This document shows, piece after piece, positions 52,876-63,599 of a DNA stretch of 64,000 nt. The notes under the pieces were generated by a model. It searched no databases and was not told where the DNA came from. It was given only the letters and a program-made list of their open reading frames with translations. The position numbers were made by a program, and so were the translations under genes. The DNA comes from Paguma larvata (lineage: Eukaryota; Chordata; Mammalia; Carnivora; Viverridae), in assembly GCA_030068075.1 (NCBI GenBank), contig CM057843.1:36303332-36367331 (forward strand), written 5' to 3'. Numbering within the stretch: the first letter of the stretch is position 1; every line of letters begins with the position of its first letter.

Positions 52876-53605
52876 AAATATTGCTTCTTCTTCATTTTAG
52901 CAACCATAAAATGTGCCTCCACATCTGGTGTGAGAAGCATAGTTGACTAAGGATTTACTCAAATGCCATGCTTCCCCTGGGCTTCTCCCTGTTTTGGGCT
53001 GAGTGTGCTGGGAGTTCTCTAGTGCTGGCCTCCTCCCATGATTGACTTTGGCTCAAGGGTTCTCAGCAGTGTGGCCAAAAATTTTCTCAAAGATCTGCTT
53101 CATTCTCAGTCTCATCCTCCCCAACATGCCTTGTTCCTCTTTCTCCTTTAGAAGTTATACCTGCATCATGGTCTGCACGTCCTCCTTACCTACTCCTGTT
53201 TTTCTCTAACATCTTTCCTTGGCACCTGCTGCTTGGAGGATCCAAACTAGTACAATTTCTATTTTTATCGTCTGGGTCTTGCATTAAATTCATATGGACT
53301 TCTCATTTTTCATGTACCCGTTGTCTTTATTCCCATGCTCATTCTTTCATATCCTTTTCATCTCTTTGATCCCTTTGGTAATTTCCTCAAATCTGTCTTC
53401 CATTTTACTTAATTCTCTCTTCTTTTGTGTCTAATCTGCTCTTTAACCTTTCTGTTGAGTTTTTAATATCAGTGATTATCGTAGTCCCTTGTAGAAGCTC
53501 TATTTGGCTTATTTTCAAATCTGACTGTTACCTTTTTCGTATTTTTTTCTCAGGGTTTTATTTTCTCCTTTATGTCTTTAATAGTTTTGTTTTGTTTTGT
53601 TTTAA

Positions 53606-53822
53606 TTTAAAGTTTTTTTAATGTTTATTTATTTTTGAGACAGAGGGAGACAGAGCATGAGTGGAGGAGGGGCAGAGAAGGAGGGAGACACAGAATCCAA
53701 AGCAGGCTCCAGGCTCTGAGCTGTCAGCACAGAGCCCGATGCGGGGCTCGAACTCACAGACCTCGAGATCATGACCTGAGCCGAAGTCGGACGCTCAACC
53801 GACTGAGCCACCCAGGTGCCCC
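53606..53822 (-). mobile_element. Can-SINE, younger of nested pair
   Basis: AAGTTTTTTTAATGTTTATT, GAATCCAAAGCAGGCTCCAG, GATGCGGGGCTCGAACTCAC, GAGCCACCCAGGTGCCCC. It lies at the A/T-rich tail of the older copy to its right. Confidence 0.95.
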
Positions 53823-53865
53823 TTGTTTTGTTTTTAAAAAGAGAGAAAGGGAAAGTTGGAGAGGG

Positions 53866-53908
<43 letters not shown>

Positions 53909-54030
53909 GTAAGCAGTCTCCATGCTCAGTGTGGAGCCTGATGCAGGGGTCGATCGCATGACCTTGGGATCATGATCTGAGTCGAAATCAAGAGTTGGAT
54001 GTTCAACCCACTGAGCCACCCAGGCGCCCC
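53823..54030 (-). mobile_element. Can-SINE, older of nested pair
   Basis: Expanded GA run (53871-53903), ATTGTAAGCAGTCTCCATGC, GAAATCAAGAGTTGGATG, GAGCCACCCAGGCGCCCC. Perfect 17-bp ATGTCTTTAATAGTTTT at 53572-53588 and 54031-54047 frames the pair. Confidence 0.95.
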
Positions 54031-54775
54031 ATGTCTTTAATAGTTTTAAACATACTTATTTAGTATTCTCTGTTTTAAATTGTAATTTTATTATCCCAAG
54101 TTCCGGGATTTGTTTGTTGTGTTTGCTATTTTCTGCTCATGGTATATTGTAATTTTAGATTTTCTTAGAAGCCGACTTTTAGTGGGGATTATTTTTTTCT
54201 GTGGGGAATCTCATGTGGCCCGATAGTGGGACTTCCCCAGAATAATTTGCATTGCTCTTCTAGAGATCCCAGGAGTATCCCCGGCTTGGGACCAACATTT
54301 CTGCTAATTTCTCAGTTTGGAATTTACGACCGTTATGCTCATGGTTTGGATCTGGGATATCCATTTTTTAGGGGAGAGTTTTGTTTTGTTTCCATTTTCC
54401 ATTTAGAGCTCGACCTATGAAATTGTCCTCCTGGACGCTTTTCCCAGGGGAAGAGTTTTTCCCTTAATCTTCGCCGAGGAAGCAATCCTTGGAAAATCCT
54501 GCCTCTCCTGAAGAGTGTTAGTTCTGGCTCTTCCTCACAGCAGCCCAAAGTTTTACCTCCTTTGTCCACTTGGGTTTTAAAATCCAAGTCTATAAGTTAC
54601 CAAAGCAGCCTTAGGATCAGCTCACATGCTTTCACTCCGTTTTTCCCTTCTCAGGTCATATTTGACCCAGCCTTCCTATGTGTTTGTAGTGGGAGCTTGT
54701 TTTTTGTTTTTCCATATATCTTAGTCTGTCATCATATTGTAGAACCAGAAAGTTCTATTTACCACATTCCGTTCT

Positions 54776-54844
54776 TTTTTTTTTTTTTTTCAATGTTTGT
54801 TTATTTTTGAGAGAGAGAAACTGAGTTTGAGTGGGGAAGGGCCA

Positions 54845-54881
<37 letters not shown>

Positions 54882-55007
54882 TCTGAAGCAGGCTCCAGGC
54901 TCTGAGCTGTCAGCACGGAGCCGACATGGGGCTTGAGCCCATAAACTGTGAGATCATGACCTGAGTTGATATCTCATGCTTAATCAACTGAGCCTCCCAG
55001 ACCCTCT
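54776..55007 (-). mobile_element. Can-SINE with CA-microsatellite and poly-C end
   Basis: Flanks ACCACATTCCGTTCT (54761-54775) and ACCACATTCAGTTCT (55030-55044). About 18 CA units (54845-54880) stand where GA units are normal. The GGCGCCCC end has become a C run of about 16 (55007-55023). Confidence 0.95.
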
Positions 55008-55075
55008 CCCCCCCCCCCCCCCCAACACCACCACATTCAGTTCTATGCTTCAAGCCTTCTCTGGGCACCAGGTTC

Positions 55076-55288
55076 TAAGCAGTATCATTAGTGAAACCCA
55101 TAAACTCACCCATGATTAGAAAACCCAGACATTTGATCCTGTTGAGACTGTAGACCTGTAGTATCTCCCGAAAGGCTTGGAAAGAAGACTGCCTTTATCT
55201 TCCAGTGGTAACTTCATTGGTAAATCAGGAAGCCCTTTAAGATTTTACAAATAGAACTGACACTTAGAACATGACGACGGGGAGGGAG
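55076..55288. other. Unassigned sequence
   Basis: Nothing recognised. Confidence 0.4.
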
Positions 55289-55507
55289 GGGGGTGCCTGG
55301 GTGGCTCAGTTGGTTGGGCCATCTGCCTTTGGCCTAGGTCATGATCTTGCTGTGCCCTGGTTTGAGCCGCACGCTGGGCTCTGTGCTGATAGCTTGGAAC
55401 CTGGAGCCTGTTTCGGATTCTGTGTCTCCCCTCCCCTCCCCCTGCCGCTCCTCCCCCATTCGTGTTCCGTCTCTCTCTTAAAAATAAATAAACATTAAAA
55501 AAAAATG
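55289..55507 (+). mobile_element. Can-SINE, full length
   Basis: GGGGGGTGCCTGGGTGGCTC, CGCTGGGCTCTGTGCTGATAG, GGAGCCTGTTTCGGATTCTG, AAAAATAAATAAACATTAAA. First of two in tandem. Confidence 0.95.
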
Positions 55508-55523
55508 AAAAGCAAACGATGAC

Positions 55524-55741
55524 AGGGTGCTTGGGTGGCTCAGTTGGTTAAGTGTCTGACTCTTGATTTTGGCTCAGGTTGTGATCTCACTGTTCAAGAG
55601 CCCTGCATCGGGCTCTGCCCTGATGTCACGGAGCCTGCTTGGGGTTCTCTCTCTCCTATTCTGTCTCTCTGCCCCTCTTCTGCTTGCTCTCTCTCTCTCT
55701 CTCTCTCTCAAAATAAATAAATAAACTTAAAAAAATTTTTT
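55524..55741 (+). mobile_element. Can-SINE, older variant
   Basis: AGGGTGCTTGGGTGGCTCAG, GACTCTTGATTTTGGCTCAG, ACGGAGCCTGCTTGGGGTTC, CT run, AAAATAAATAAATAAACTTA. Confidence 0.94.
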
Positions 55742-56614
55742 AATGACATTATTTCTTTTACCACACAGGCCTACTAATAGAACTCTCTGTTTTCCTCCCT
55801 TCTTTCTCCCAGCTTTCCCACCATTCTTCTCTATTTGTCCTTTGTCAACAGGACAGAAAAAAGAGGTTGAGGTGATAGATGGGTATAATCCTCTGTGCAC
55901 CGCTAAAAAGATAAACTTAAATGAAGTGATTTATTACCTGTGGCAGGTATACTGCACCCAAAATTGTCTGTCAAAGTTAGTGCTCATTGATTTTCCATAC
56001 TTTTCTCTGTCAGCCTCTGGCTCGGCATTGTTCATTAGAGGTGAGTAAACAGTTTAAGGTGACAGGGTTTTCTCCCAGTCTGGGCACTTTGCTGCAGGGG
56101 TTAGCCTCTGTTTGTATTGAAGGGCTCAGAACTTTTGCCTTCTGCTGCCTTAAACCGCCTGTACGAGAAGAATCAACTCGCTGGTACCTTGGGATGACTC
56201 AGATGAGAAGTAAAACATATCTATACTCCCATTTTGAAAAGGCTTCTGGAATCTTCCTACCTGCGTCAAATAAATAATAGGCTCAGTAGAGCAGCACAGG
56301 AAAATAGACAGCCGTAGGAGCAGGGCTGAGTAGGGCTGGTCTGTGTTAGTTGATGATATTGAACGTTTGGTGGGAACTCATGAAACGCGAGTCTCTTTTC
56401 ACTTTAGGGGACCACGTGCATATCACACAGGACATGCGTTTCCTGTTTTCTTCCAAACCCATCCCATTGTGTTGGAGAGTGACGAAGCAAAAATCTTCTC
56501 GGCAACCACAGTTGAGCCTTGGGAGTCAGGCTCAGTGTCATCCGTCTTCGGCAGTGCCCAGATATTGAAGCAGTTGTCTTTAAAATCTGAAAATTTTGGA
56601 CGGGCGTGGACCTG
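55742..56614. other. Unassigned sequence
   Basis: Frames at 55743-56048, 55987-56277 and 56343-56615 are open but unrecognised. No repeat seen. Confidence 0.4.
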
Positions 56615-56790
56615 AGATCTTTTAATTCACTCTTCTAACTTTATAGACCAGGAATCTGAACCCTGGAAGTATTCGATAGCTTGTTCATTGTCATAGAACG
56701 AGTCAATTACGTGGCCAGGATGACAACCTAGTCTCTGGAATTCCTGCCCATCACCGTTCCTGGGAGGACTTCTCTCCCGCCTCTCTGGGA
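56615..56790 (-). mobile_element. Probable MIR
   Basis: CTTTATAGACCAGGAATCTG, AACCCTGGAAGTATTCGATAG, TTGTTCATTGTCATAGAACG, GATGACAACCTAGTCTCTGG follow antisense MIR with many changes. Confidence 0.6.
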
Positions 56791-57177
56791 ACTCTGGGTA
56801 GCATTCTGTTTGCTTGCACAACACACTTCTTGAATTTAAAAACTGTGCTGTGGGTAGCTCTCGTCTTTGAAGTTCATTTCCTTGGTTCTTTGATCAGGAA
56901 GAGAGTTCTGTTTAGTATGGGATGGAAAGAGTGAGCTTAGCTGTGATTTTTCTTTTCTTTTTTGTGTCTTGTGCTTAAGGTGTAGTAATCTGGTATAGTA
57001 AGCTATAGTGACCTACTATTCCATAGTAGGCACTTTCCAAATACATGTTATGTTGGAAAAAAGATTGCTTTTATGCCAATGGGGTGGAGCCAGGGAAATG
57101 ATTTATATCACGTAATGATGTTTCCTAATTGGCAATTTGGCAGGCAGGGAAAGACTAGTTTAATCACTAGATGATTA
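56791..57177. other. Unassigned sequence
   Basis: Includes TAGTAAGCTATAGTGACC and CTACTATTCCATAGTAGG, a short palindromic patch near 57000-57030. Otherwise nothing seen. Confidence 0.4.
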
Positions 57178-57508
57178 CAGTTGACCCTTGGACGATTGCG
57201 GGGGTCAGGGGTATTAACCTACACAGTTGAAAATCTGCATATAACTTTTGACTCCCCAAAAACTTAACTACTAGTAGCCCACTGTTGACCAGAAGCCTTA
57301 CTGGAACATAAAGTCAAATAACACATCTTTTGTATGTTATATGTACTAAATACTGTATTCATACAATAAGTAAGAGAAAAGAAAATGTTCTTAAGAAAAT
57401 CATAAGGAAGAGAAAACACATTTATAGTTCTGTACTGTATTTTATTGAAAAAATCTACATCGAAGTGGATCTATACACTTCAAACATGTGTTGTTCAAGG
57501 GTTAACTG
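57178..57508 (-). mobile_element. MER8-like Tigger transposon
   Basis: CAGTTGACCCTTGGACGATT at the left and AAGGGTTAACTG at the right are inverted ends, with TA at 57176-57177 and 57509-57510. The interior (GTTGAAAATCTGCATATAAC, GACTCCCCAAAAACTTAACT, TAAGAAAATCATAAGGAAGAG) matches the complement of MER8. No transposase frame. Confidence 0.93.
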
Positions 57509-57596
57509 TACAGACAAATACATAGATTGAACAATGGCAATGTATGTATACACATACATATATAGTAATATACTAATGATATTTAACATTTTTAAT

Positions 57597-57800
57597 CAAA
57601 AAATTTTTATTTATTTATTTTGAGAGAGAGAGAGAGAAAGAGAGTGAGCAGGGGAGGGACAGAGAGAGGGGGAGAGAATCCCAGGCAGTCTTCACACTGT
57701 CAGCACAGAGACCGATGTGGGGCTCGAACTCAGGCGAGATCATGACCTGAGCTGAAACCAAGGACCGGATGCTTAAATGCCTGAGCCACCCAGGTGCCTC
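57597..57800 (-). mobile_element. Can-SINE
   Basis: TTTTTATTTATTTATTTTGA, GAATCCCAGGCAGTCTTCAC, GAAACCAAGGACCGGATGC, GAGCCACCCAGGTGCC. Flanks AACATTTTTAAT (57585-57596) and AGCATTTTTAAT (57801-57812). Confidence 0.94.
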
Positions 57801-57968
57801 AGCATTTTTAATTTTAAAGACGATAAGCATCCTGTAGTAATTTGGACTTAAAAATACTATTGCATAGCAAGTTAACGGTTTATAATAGCCGACGGGGGAA
57901 GAATATTGCTGGACAGTTCTCTCTTTGTATCTCTGATTGACAGGGAGAGTTGAAAGTATGATTTGTGT
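57801..57968. other. Unassigned sequence
   Basis: Nothing recognised. Confidence 0.35.
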
Positions 57969-57971
57969 AGG

Positions 57972-58008
57972 TTTTCTTTTTTCTTTTCTTTTCTTTCTTT
58001 CTTTCTTT
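57972..58008. repeat. (TTTTC)/(TTTC)n
   Basis: Pyrimidine units grading into the poly-T tail of the next SINE, probably grown from that tail. Confidence 0.9.
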
Positions 58009-58199
58009 TTTTAATTTTTAGAAGTTTATTTTTGAGAGACAGCGTGAGCAGGGAAGGGGCAGAAAGAGAGGGAGACACAGAATCTGAAGCAGGCTCCAGG
58101 ATCGAGCTGACAGCACAGAGCCCGACGCAGAACTCAAAAACCGCGAGATTGTAACCTGAGCCAGAGTTGGGTGCTTAATGGACTGAGCCAACCAGGTCC
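58009..58199 (-). mobile_element. Can-SINE
   Basis: AGAAGTTTATTTTTGAGAGA, AATCTGAAGCAGGCTCCAGG, CAGAGCCCGACGCAG, ending GAGCCAACCAGGTCCTC. The GGGGCTCG part is lost. Confidence 0.93.
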
Positions 58200-58302
58200 T
58201 CTTTTTTTCTTTAAGTAATCTCTACACCCAATGTGGGGCTGGAGCCTGCAACTCGGAGATCAAGAGTCACATGCTCTACCAACTGAGCCAGCCAGGTACC
58301 CC
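58200..58302 (-). mobile_element. Short Can-SINE (SINEC_b-like)
   Basis: CTTTAAGTAATCTCTACACC, CAATGTGGGGCTGGAGCC, AGATCAAGAGTCACATGCTC, GAGCCAGCCAGGTACCCC. AGGTTTTCTT (57969-57978) and AAGTTTTCTT (58303-58312) may frame both SINEs. Confidence 0.93.
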
Positions 58303-59567
58303 AAGTTTTCTTGTTTAAATACTTACTTCCTGTACTGGTTAATCACTTTTTAATGGAATCTGTGGCATGTTTTGCCATCATTCGCATTTGTGGCAACATC
58401 GATTCAGCTTTCCCTGAGCCCAGACTACCAGCTCTTACAAGTTCAGCAAGATGTTGCTTTCATGCTGGGATTAGTTTGTGCCTCTCATAGTTGGGGGTCT
58501 GAGCAAGCAAAATCAGCTTCCAGAAGTCCCTCACTTCGGGTCAGGAAGTACCACAGATATCAGGAGAAGATACTGGAATGTGTATATGGTGGTAAAAATG
58601 ACAGGATAACTGAGGCATTTATAGAAGCAGAGAAAAAAAGCATAGGCTTGCATTATTTGCATTTTCTTCCCTCTGTTCCTTAATGGTCTGATTATTCGTG
58701 TGGCCAAGATGTACAATCTTTTGCGCTTCTAACATAATAGTTATTCCTAAAGGCATTTAGGCTGATGGCTTTCTCAGAACGTCCTGCTCTTCAAGATGGG
58801 CTTCATCTATATTTCAACGAATTTCTAAATGGGGAGGGAAACAGAACATTTTCCCTTTGATTAATTCATTGGTTTTTCAGTCCTTGAGGACTCATATACT
58901 GGTGAACTCCAAAAGGAAGTTCGTAAAGGAAGAATCGTAAATTGCAATTGGAACCGTGCAACTTGCCCCATAAAAATCTTTGAGTGCTGTTCCAAATTCA
59001 GCATCTGAAATATAACGGACGAGGCAAAGATTTATGAAAGCTAATTTAAAAAGCTAATTTAAAATTGTACCAAAGAAGCACAGTCTTAGGAGTTGTATGA
59101 AGTTTTTAGGCTTTTATAAGTTTTATTCTTTTACAGTTATCTGGGTTTTAAGCTACTTTGCCCAAGAATCAAGTGCTTTAGCTTAGCATTACTCCTAGTT
59201 AGAACACAGAGGCATGCTTTGCATTCTTGGGCTATTCACTGGGACTGTGCCCTGTGGAAAAAAATTTATGATTTTAAGATTTTAGGTTATTGGAGGTACA
59301 TCTGTCTTCGCGTGGTCTCTGGAGGCTGACCCTAAGATGAAGACGTGGGGAGGTGATCCTAAGAAGTCCCAGAAGAAATAAGAAAAGGGAGCAAGGGAAG
59401 CTAACAGTGTGTGTGTAAAGGATCGAATTTCCAACTGATCCAGTATTTAGGAACTGGCCTTCAAAGGCACTAAGGAAAGAGTCAGCCATGATGGTAGCAC
59501 CATTGTGAAATCCGGTAAGGACCTTGTTGAAAAAGACTTGATGGCTGGCGTAATCCTTTTTGCCTTA
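58303..59567. other. Unassigned sequence
   Basis: A 103-codon frame at 58372-58683 has no family resemblance. Repeat-like wording was looked for around 59280-59560 without a match. Confidence 0.4.
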
Positions 59568-59582
59568 TAAGTGATCAGTGAG

Positions 59583-59798
59583 GGGCGCCTGGGGGACTCA
59601 GTCAGTTAACCATCAGACTTCGGCTCAGGTCATGATCTCAGAGCTTGTGAGTTCGAGCCCCACGTCGGGCTCTGTGCTGACAGCTCAGAGCCTGGAGCCT
59701 GCTTCGGATTCTGTGTCTCCCTCTCTCTCTCTGCCCCTCCCCCACTTGCACTCTGTCTCTCTCTCAAAAATAAACATTAAAAAAAAATTTTTTTTTTG
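59583..59798 (+). mobile_element. Can-SINE with perfect 15-bp target duplication
   Basis: TAAGTGATCAGTGAG at 59568-59582 and 59799-59813. Close to the feline norm, so young. The A tail is followed by a T run. Confidence 0.97.
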
Positions 59799-59813
59799 TA
59801 AGTGATCAGTGAG

Positions 59814-60925
59814 ATTGGACTTGCCAATGTCGAGTTCTTCCCAGCTTGGGTACAGGGTGCCCAGGAACTAGCACAATCAGCCTTTTGTTGGATCATCTTT
59901 TTAGGAGACAGGTCTGTCTCCCAGGTATGGGAGAGCCCCTCCTTCTGATGTTTTTTCTCCAGTCTGAATAAGGAAGAACCGGGAAGTGCTGGTGGTTGGG
60001 GCATCACCTGGGCTTTGGTCTTAAGTCCCTTCTGCACGGTTGTTCTCAAGGGAGTGCTGGAATCCTTGGGCCGGAAGTTCTTGTCCGGGATCTGCCAGAT
60101 GCTCCCAAAACCTCCTGCAAGTTTAACTCCCAGAGTCTTGCGTCAGGTTCCTTAGAAGTCAAGTTGTTCGCATGGAACTGGTACAGTGTGAGGGTGAGGT
60201 GGGGAGAGCGGCAGGGCAGATGGGGGAGAGCTGATGTTCAGCCAGGTTCTTGGGGAGCTTGGGAACATGACTTGCACTACAGAGCTAGTCTCCCCCCAAA
60301 CCCGAGGGTCGACCTTTGTGCCCCTCTCCCGTGTCAACCGTTGATCGCTTGTGGGCCTCCTTCAGGGCGGGTATAACCTCCCACGGGGAGTGGCTTCCAG
60401 AGGCAAACGGCAATTTCATGGACTAGGAGGCAAATGGGACCCCTTAGCAGTGACACAGTAACCATCCTGGTGAAGGGGTCTAGCCAGGCAGGGCCTTCTG
60501 GCATTCCCCAGCAAAGAGATTAGGGCCAGGCTTTGGCCTTTTTCTATCTCATCCCCTTTAACATAATTTACCCATCCTCCTCCAAATGTCCCTCTTCAGA
60601 GTCCCCCCCCCCCCCACCTTTGCCCTCCAAATCTAGTGTCCTCCGTCCCCTCTCTTGAAAAATCCCACTCATGGACAGAGTGGGAAGAAAAGTCAGATGC
60701 CAGTGCCTTCTGCACCTGTGACTTGAGCCGTATCCCACTGGGGATTCTCTGGCTTGTGGAGGAGTGGGGGGCCCTGGTGTTGGATGGGAGAAGACAGATG
60801 CTTTACTCCTGATCTGTCTTTCAACCATGTTCTTCCAGACTCAGCTAACTAGGCCTCAGAAGGGAGTATTAATTTTCTGTCCCAAGCCACCCAGCCACCA
60901 ATCTGCTTTTATTTATTTCTTTTCA
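59814..60925. other. Unassigned sequence
   Basis: GC-moderate. C run at 60604-60616. Frame 59996-60376 (126 codons) unrecognised. Confidence 0.4.
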
Positions 60926-60927
60926 AT

Positions 60928-61131
60928 TTTTTTTTTTTTTTAGTTTCTCAATTTTGAGAGAGACGGCAGGAGCAGGGGAGAGGTAGAGAGAGGGAGAGAG
61001 AGAATCCCACGCAGGCTCTACGCTGTCAGTGTGGAACCCGATGCGGGGCTCGAACCCACAAACCCTGAGATCATGACCTGAGCTGAAATGAAGAGTCAGA
61101 TGCTTAACCGACCGAGCCACCCGGGCGCTCT
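60928..61131 (-). mobile_element. Can-SINE, older variant
   Basis: Poly-T (60928-60942), TCAATTTTGAGAGAGACGGC, GAATCCCACGCAGGCTCTAC, GAAATGAAGAGTCAGATGC, GAGCCACCCGGGCGC. Confidence 0.94.
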
Positions 61132-61571
61132 ACAACCAGTCTATTTTTATAAGAAAATAAGGATTTTTCTCCTATGAACAGGCTTTGACCCTACTTTTTG
61201 CAAGAGAACAACTTGGCATTCTTGTGCACGGGTCTATTCGATTCCTTCCTGAACCCGCTTTTGTTACCGTGGATGTCTTTTCCCCCACCAGCTCAAATTT
61301 CTTTTCCTGACACAGGCCTGGATGAGGAAGGTGTGGAATGGCGAGAGAGGCGTCCGTTGTGAATGGGGTGTTAACTGAACGGGCGTTGTCATCCATGCTT
61401 TTGAAGTGGCCTTCTCTGTGATTGCTCCGGAATTGCAGGGCTGTTGCAGAATTCGGAAGTCTGGGAGCCCGCAAGTCCCCTTAGGGGGTCTGATAGATTC
61501 GCCTTGCCTGTACCCAAAATATATTTGCTCAACAGGTTATTGTCACTAAGGGCAAACACCAAGCTCTGTAC
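61132..61571. other. Unassigned sequence
   Basis: Nothing recognised. Confidence 0.4.
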
Positions 61572-61677
61572 CTTTTTTTCTTTCCAAGGTAGGCTCCACC
61601 CACCATGTAGGGCTTGAACTTCAACCCTAAGATCAAGAATTCGATGCTTGTACCAACTAAGCCAGCCAGGCGACCCC
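61572..61677 (-). mobile_element. Short Can-SINE (SINEC_b-like)
   Basis: TTTTTTTCTTTCCAAGGTAGGC, CACCATGTAGGGCTTGAAC, TAAGATCAAGAATTCGATGC, AAGCCAGCCAGGCGACCCC. Confidence 0.87.
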
Positions 61678-61849
61678 TTCCCCCAGCTCTCTATCGTGAT
61701 GGAAAACTTGAAATCGTAACAAAAACAAAGGTACCTGCCAACCACAGCAGGTGCATGTTGCATTTGGGTACTTGTGTCCACAAATATCCGTGTGACCTTA
61801 GAATAAAACCCCTAAAGAGGTCAGCCTGACATTCTAGAAAGCTGTCCTT

Positions 61850-61976
61850 AGGACATACTCTATCCATTACAAGTGAGCCATTAAATCCAGCTTACAATCA
61901 AGGGGGCGGGGCATTAAGCTCTGCCTCCTAAGGGGAGGGTATCAAAGAAAGGTTCAGGTGTGCTAAAACCACCGCG
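61850..61976 (-). mobile_element. Probable LTR fragment
   Basis: CAATCAAGGGGGCGGGGCAT, TAAGCTCTGCCTCCTAAGGG, GAGGGTATCAAAGAAAGG, GCTAAAACCACCGCGG is the complement of a MaLR-like LTR 5' part (norm TGTGGTGGTTTTAAA... GATACTCCTCCC). Confidence 0.5.
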
Positions 61977-62089
61977 GGAATTAATAAATACTTTCGGAGA
62001 GATGCTTTGAGGCCCTGCAAGTATCCTATTTCTCCTTTAAAAACCTTGAACATCCACCAGGGGGTCTTGCGGCTATGCGTACTTAGCAT

Positions 62090-62255
62090 TCTAGAGATTT
62101 TCTGTGTTCTCTCCTTCCAGGTTCATGACTTGGAATTCCTCTGTAAGGAAGATTTGTTCTTTCTCTCCCATTTATTTGTTTGTTTGTATATCCAATCATT
62201 TGTTTATATCAGTAAGGACTCACAGATATTTATTTCGTCTTTTGGATGAGAGATT
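62090..62255 (-). mobile_element. Possible old L1 fragment
   Basis: TCAGTAAGGACTCACAGATA and TTTATTTCGTCTTTTGG resemble an antisense L1M phrase. The rest is weak. The young L1 lies immediately right of it. Confidence 0.45.
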
Positions 62256-62257
62256 TT

Positions 62258-62967
62258 TTTTTTTAATTTTTTAATTTTCAAGTTAGTTAGCATACAGTGT
62301 AGTCTTGGCTTCAGGAGTAGAATCCAGTGATTCATCACTTATATATAACATATAGATTCGTAACATATTTATATATATATATATATATTAGAGCTCATCC
62401 TAACAAGTGCCCTCCATAATGCCCCTCACCCGTTTCCCCCACCCGTCAGTCCCCCACCCCCATCACCTCGCTTCTCTGTATTTAAGAGTCTCTTATGTTT
62501 TGCCTCCCTCTCTGTTTTCATCTTGTTTTTCCTTCCCTTCCCCTATGAACATGTTAAGTTTCTCAAATTCCACATGTGAGTGAAATCACGGTATCTTTCT
62601 CTGACTTACTTCGCTCAGTGTAATACCCTCCAGCTCCACCCACGTGGTTGCGGGTGGCAAGACGTCATTCTTTTTCATCGCCACGTGGTATTCCGTTGTG
62701 TGTGCACACCACATCTTCTTAATCCACTCCTCAGTTGACGGACATCTGGGCTCTTTCCATAGTTTGGAAAGTGCTGCTATAAATATTGGGGTGCATGTGT
62801 TCCTTTCAATCAGCGTTTTTGCATCCTTTGGGTAAATACCTAGCAGTCGGCGTAATTGCTGGGTTGCAGGGCAGCCCTATTTTTAATTTTTTGAGGAACC
62901 TCCACCCTATTTTCCAGAGTGGCTGTACCAGTTTGCGTTCCACCGACAGTGTAAGAGGGTTCCCCAA
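62258..62967 (-). mobile_element. Carnivore LINE-1, 5'-truncated 3' end
   Basis: TTTTTAATTTTCAAGTTAGTTAG-type 3' terminus, CATACAGTGTAGTCTTGGC, GAGTAGAATCCAGTGATTC, AAGAGTCTCTTATGTTTTGC, TCAGTTGACGGACATCTGGG, GAACCTCCACCCTATTTTCC are the feline-type L1 3' region read antisense. About 0.7 kb survives. A TA microsatellite sits at 62370-62388. Flanks GAGAGATT and AAGAGATT are a plausible short duplication. Confidence 0.9.
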
Positions 62968-62977
62968 GAGATTATTT

Positions 62978-63086
62978 TAAATATTTTATTTTTGAGTTAT
63001 CTCTACACTCAGTATGGGGCTCGAACTCAACGGCCCCGAGATAAAGAGTCAGCCGGTCAGCCGGACTGAGCCACCCAGGCACCGCC
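62978..63086 (-). mobile_element. Short Can-SINE (SINEC_b-like)
   Basis: ATTTTTGAGTTATCTCTACAC, TCAGTATGGGGCTCGAACTC, GAGATAAAGAGTCAGCC, GAGCCACCCAGGCACC followed by a C run (63085-63097). Confidence 0.9.
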
Positions 63087-63097
63087 CCCCCCCCCCT

Positions 63098-63416
63098 CCA
63101 AAGATGGTTTTGAAATAGGAAAACAGCCTCTCTGAATCAGGTGGCGGGAGGTGGGAAGAGTGTCCGGGCTGGTTGGGAGCACGTGGGGGATGGAGCGAGG
63201 TTCCTGGGAAAGTCAGCAACAATGAGATTCAGAGGGGAGGCCTTGGTGGAAATGAGGGACACTCTGTTCTCAAAAACAGGGACCAGGAAAGACTGGGACG
63301 GCCAATGTTGACGTCAGGAGGGAGTTCCCATTAATTAGCTTTTGTCTTCTCAGTCAATTGGGAAATCGACTTTCGGAATTTAAATTTTCTTGGCCCAAAT
63401 TCTCGTCCTCTGGAGG
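63098..63416. other. Unassigned sequence
   Basis: Nothing recognised. Confidence 0.4.
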
Positions 63417-63599
63417 AGGGTTTCTCAACCTCTCCGCTCTTGACAGTTGGACTGGATCATTCTTTGTTCTGGGGGTTGTCCTGTGCCCACTAGATGCCAG
63501 CAGCATCCCCGCTTCCTCCCCCAGTGTGACCGCCAAAATGTCTTCACTGCCACCAGCTGTCCCCTGGACAGCAAAATCACCCTTGGCTAAGAACCACTG
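63417..63599 (-). mobile_element. MER5A hAT-Charlie element, near full length
   Basis: Left end GGGTTTCTCAACCTCTCCGC and right end GGCTAAGAACCACTG are the MER5A ends in reverse. The interior CATTCTTTGTTCTGGGGGTTG, TGCCCACTAGATGCCAGCAG, GTCCCCTGGACAGCAAAATC is in the MER5A order. Confidence 0.9.

Larger units (their letters stand above)
52235..55075 (-). mobile_element. Long old LINE-1 relic (L1ME-like) broken by SINEs
   Basis: Plus-strand phrases run in antisense L1ME order over about 2.2 kb of non-SINE sequence: ATTCAATTTTATCAATTCC, CTATTAGTTTTGTTGCCC, GATTTATTCTGCTCAGAATTTGG, AAATATTGCTTCT, CTTAATTCTCTCTTCTTTTG, GTCTAATCTGCTCTTTAACC, TGAGTTTTTAATATCAGTG, GAAGCTCTATTTGGCTTATT, TTCAAATCTGACTGTTACC. 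Beyond 54440 the match weakens. No reading frame survives. Four SINEs interrupt it. Confidence 0.75.

Noticed and set aside
59274..59570. Processed-pseudogene look (KKSQKK-like segment)
   Set aside because: I could not match it to any ribosomal or HMG retrocopy over more than a few codons, and no A tail or target duplication was seen.
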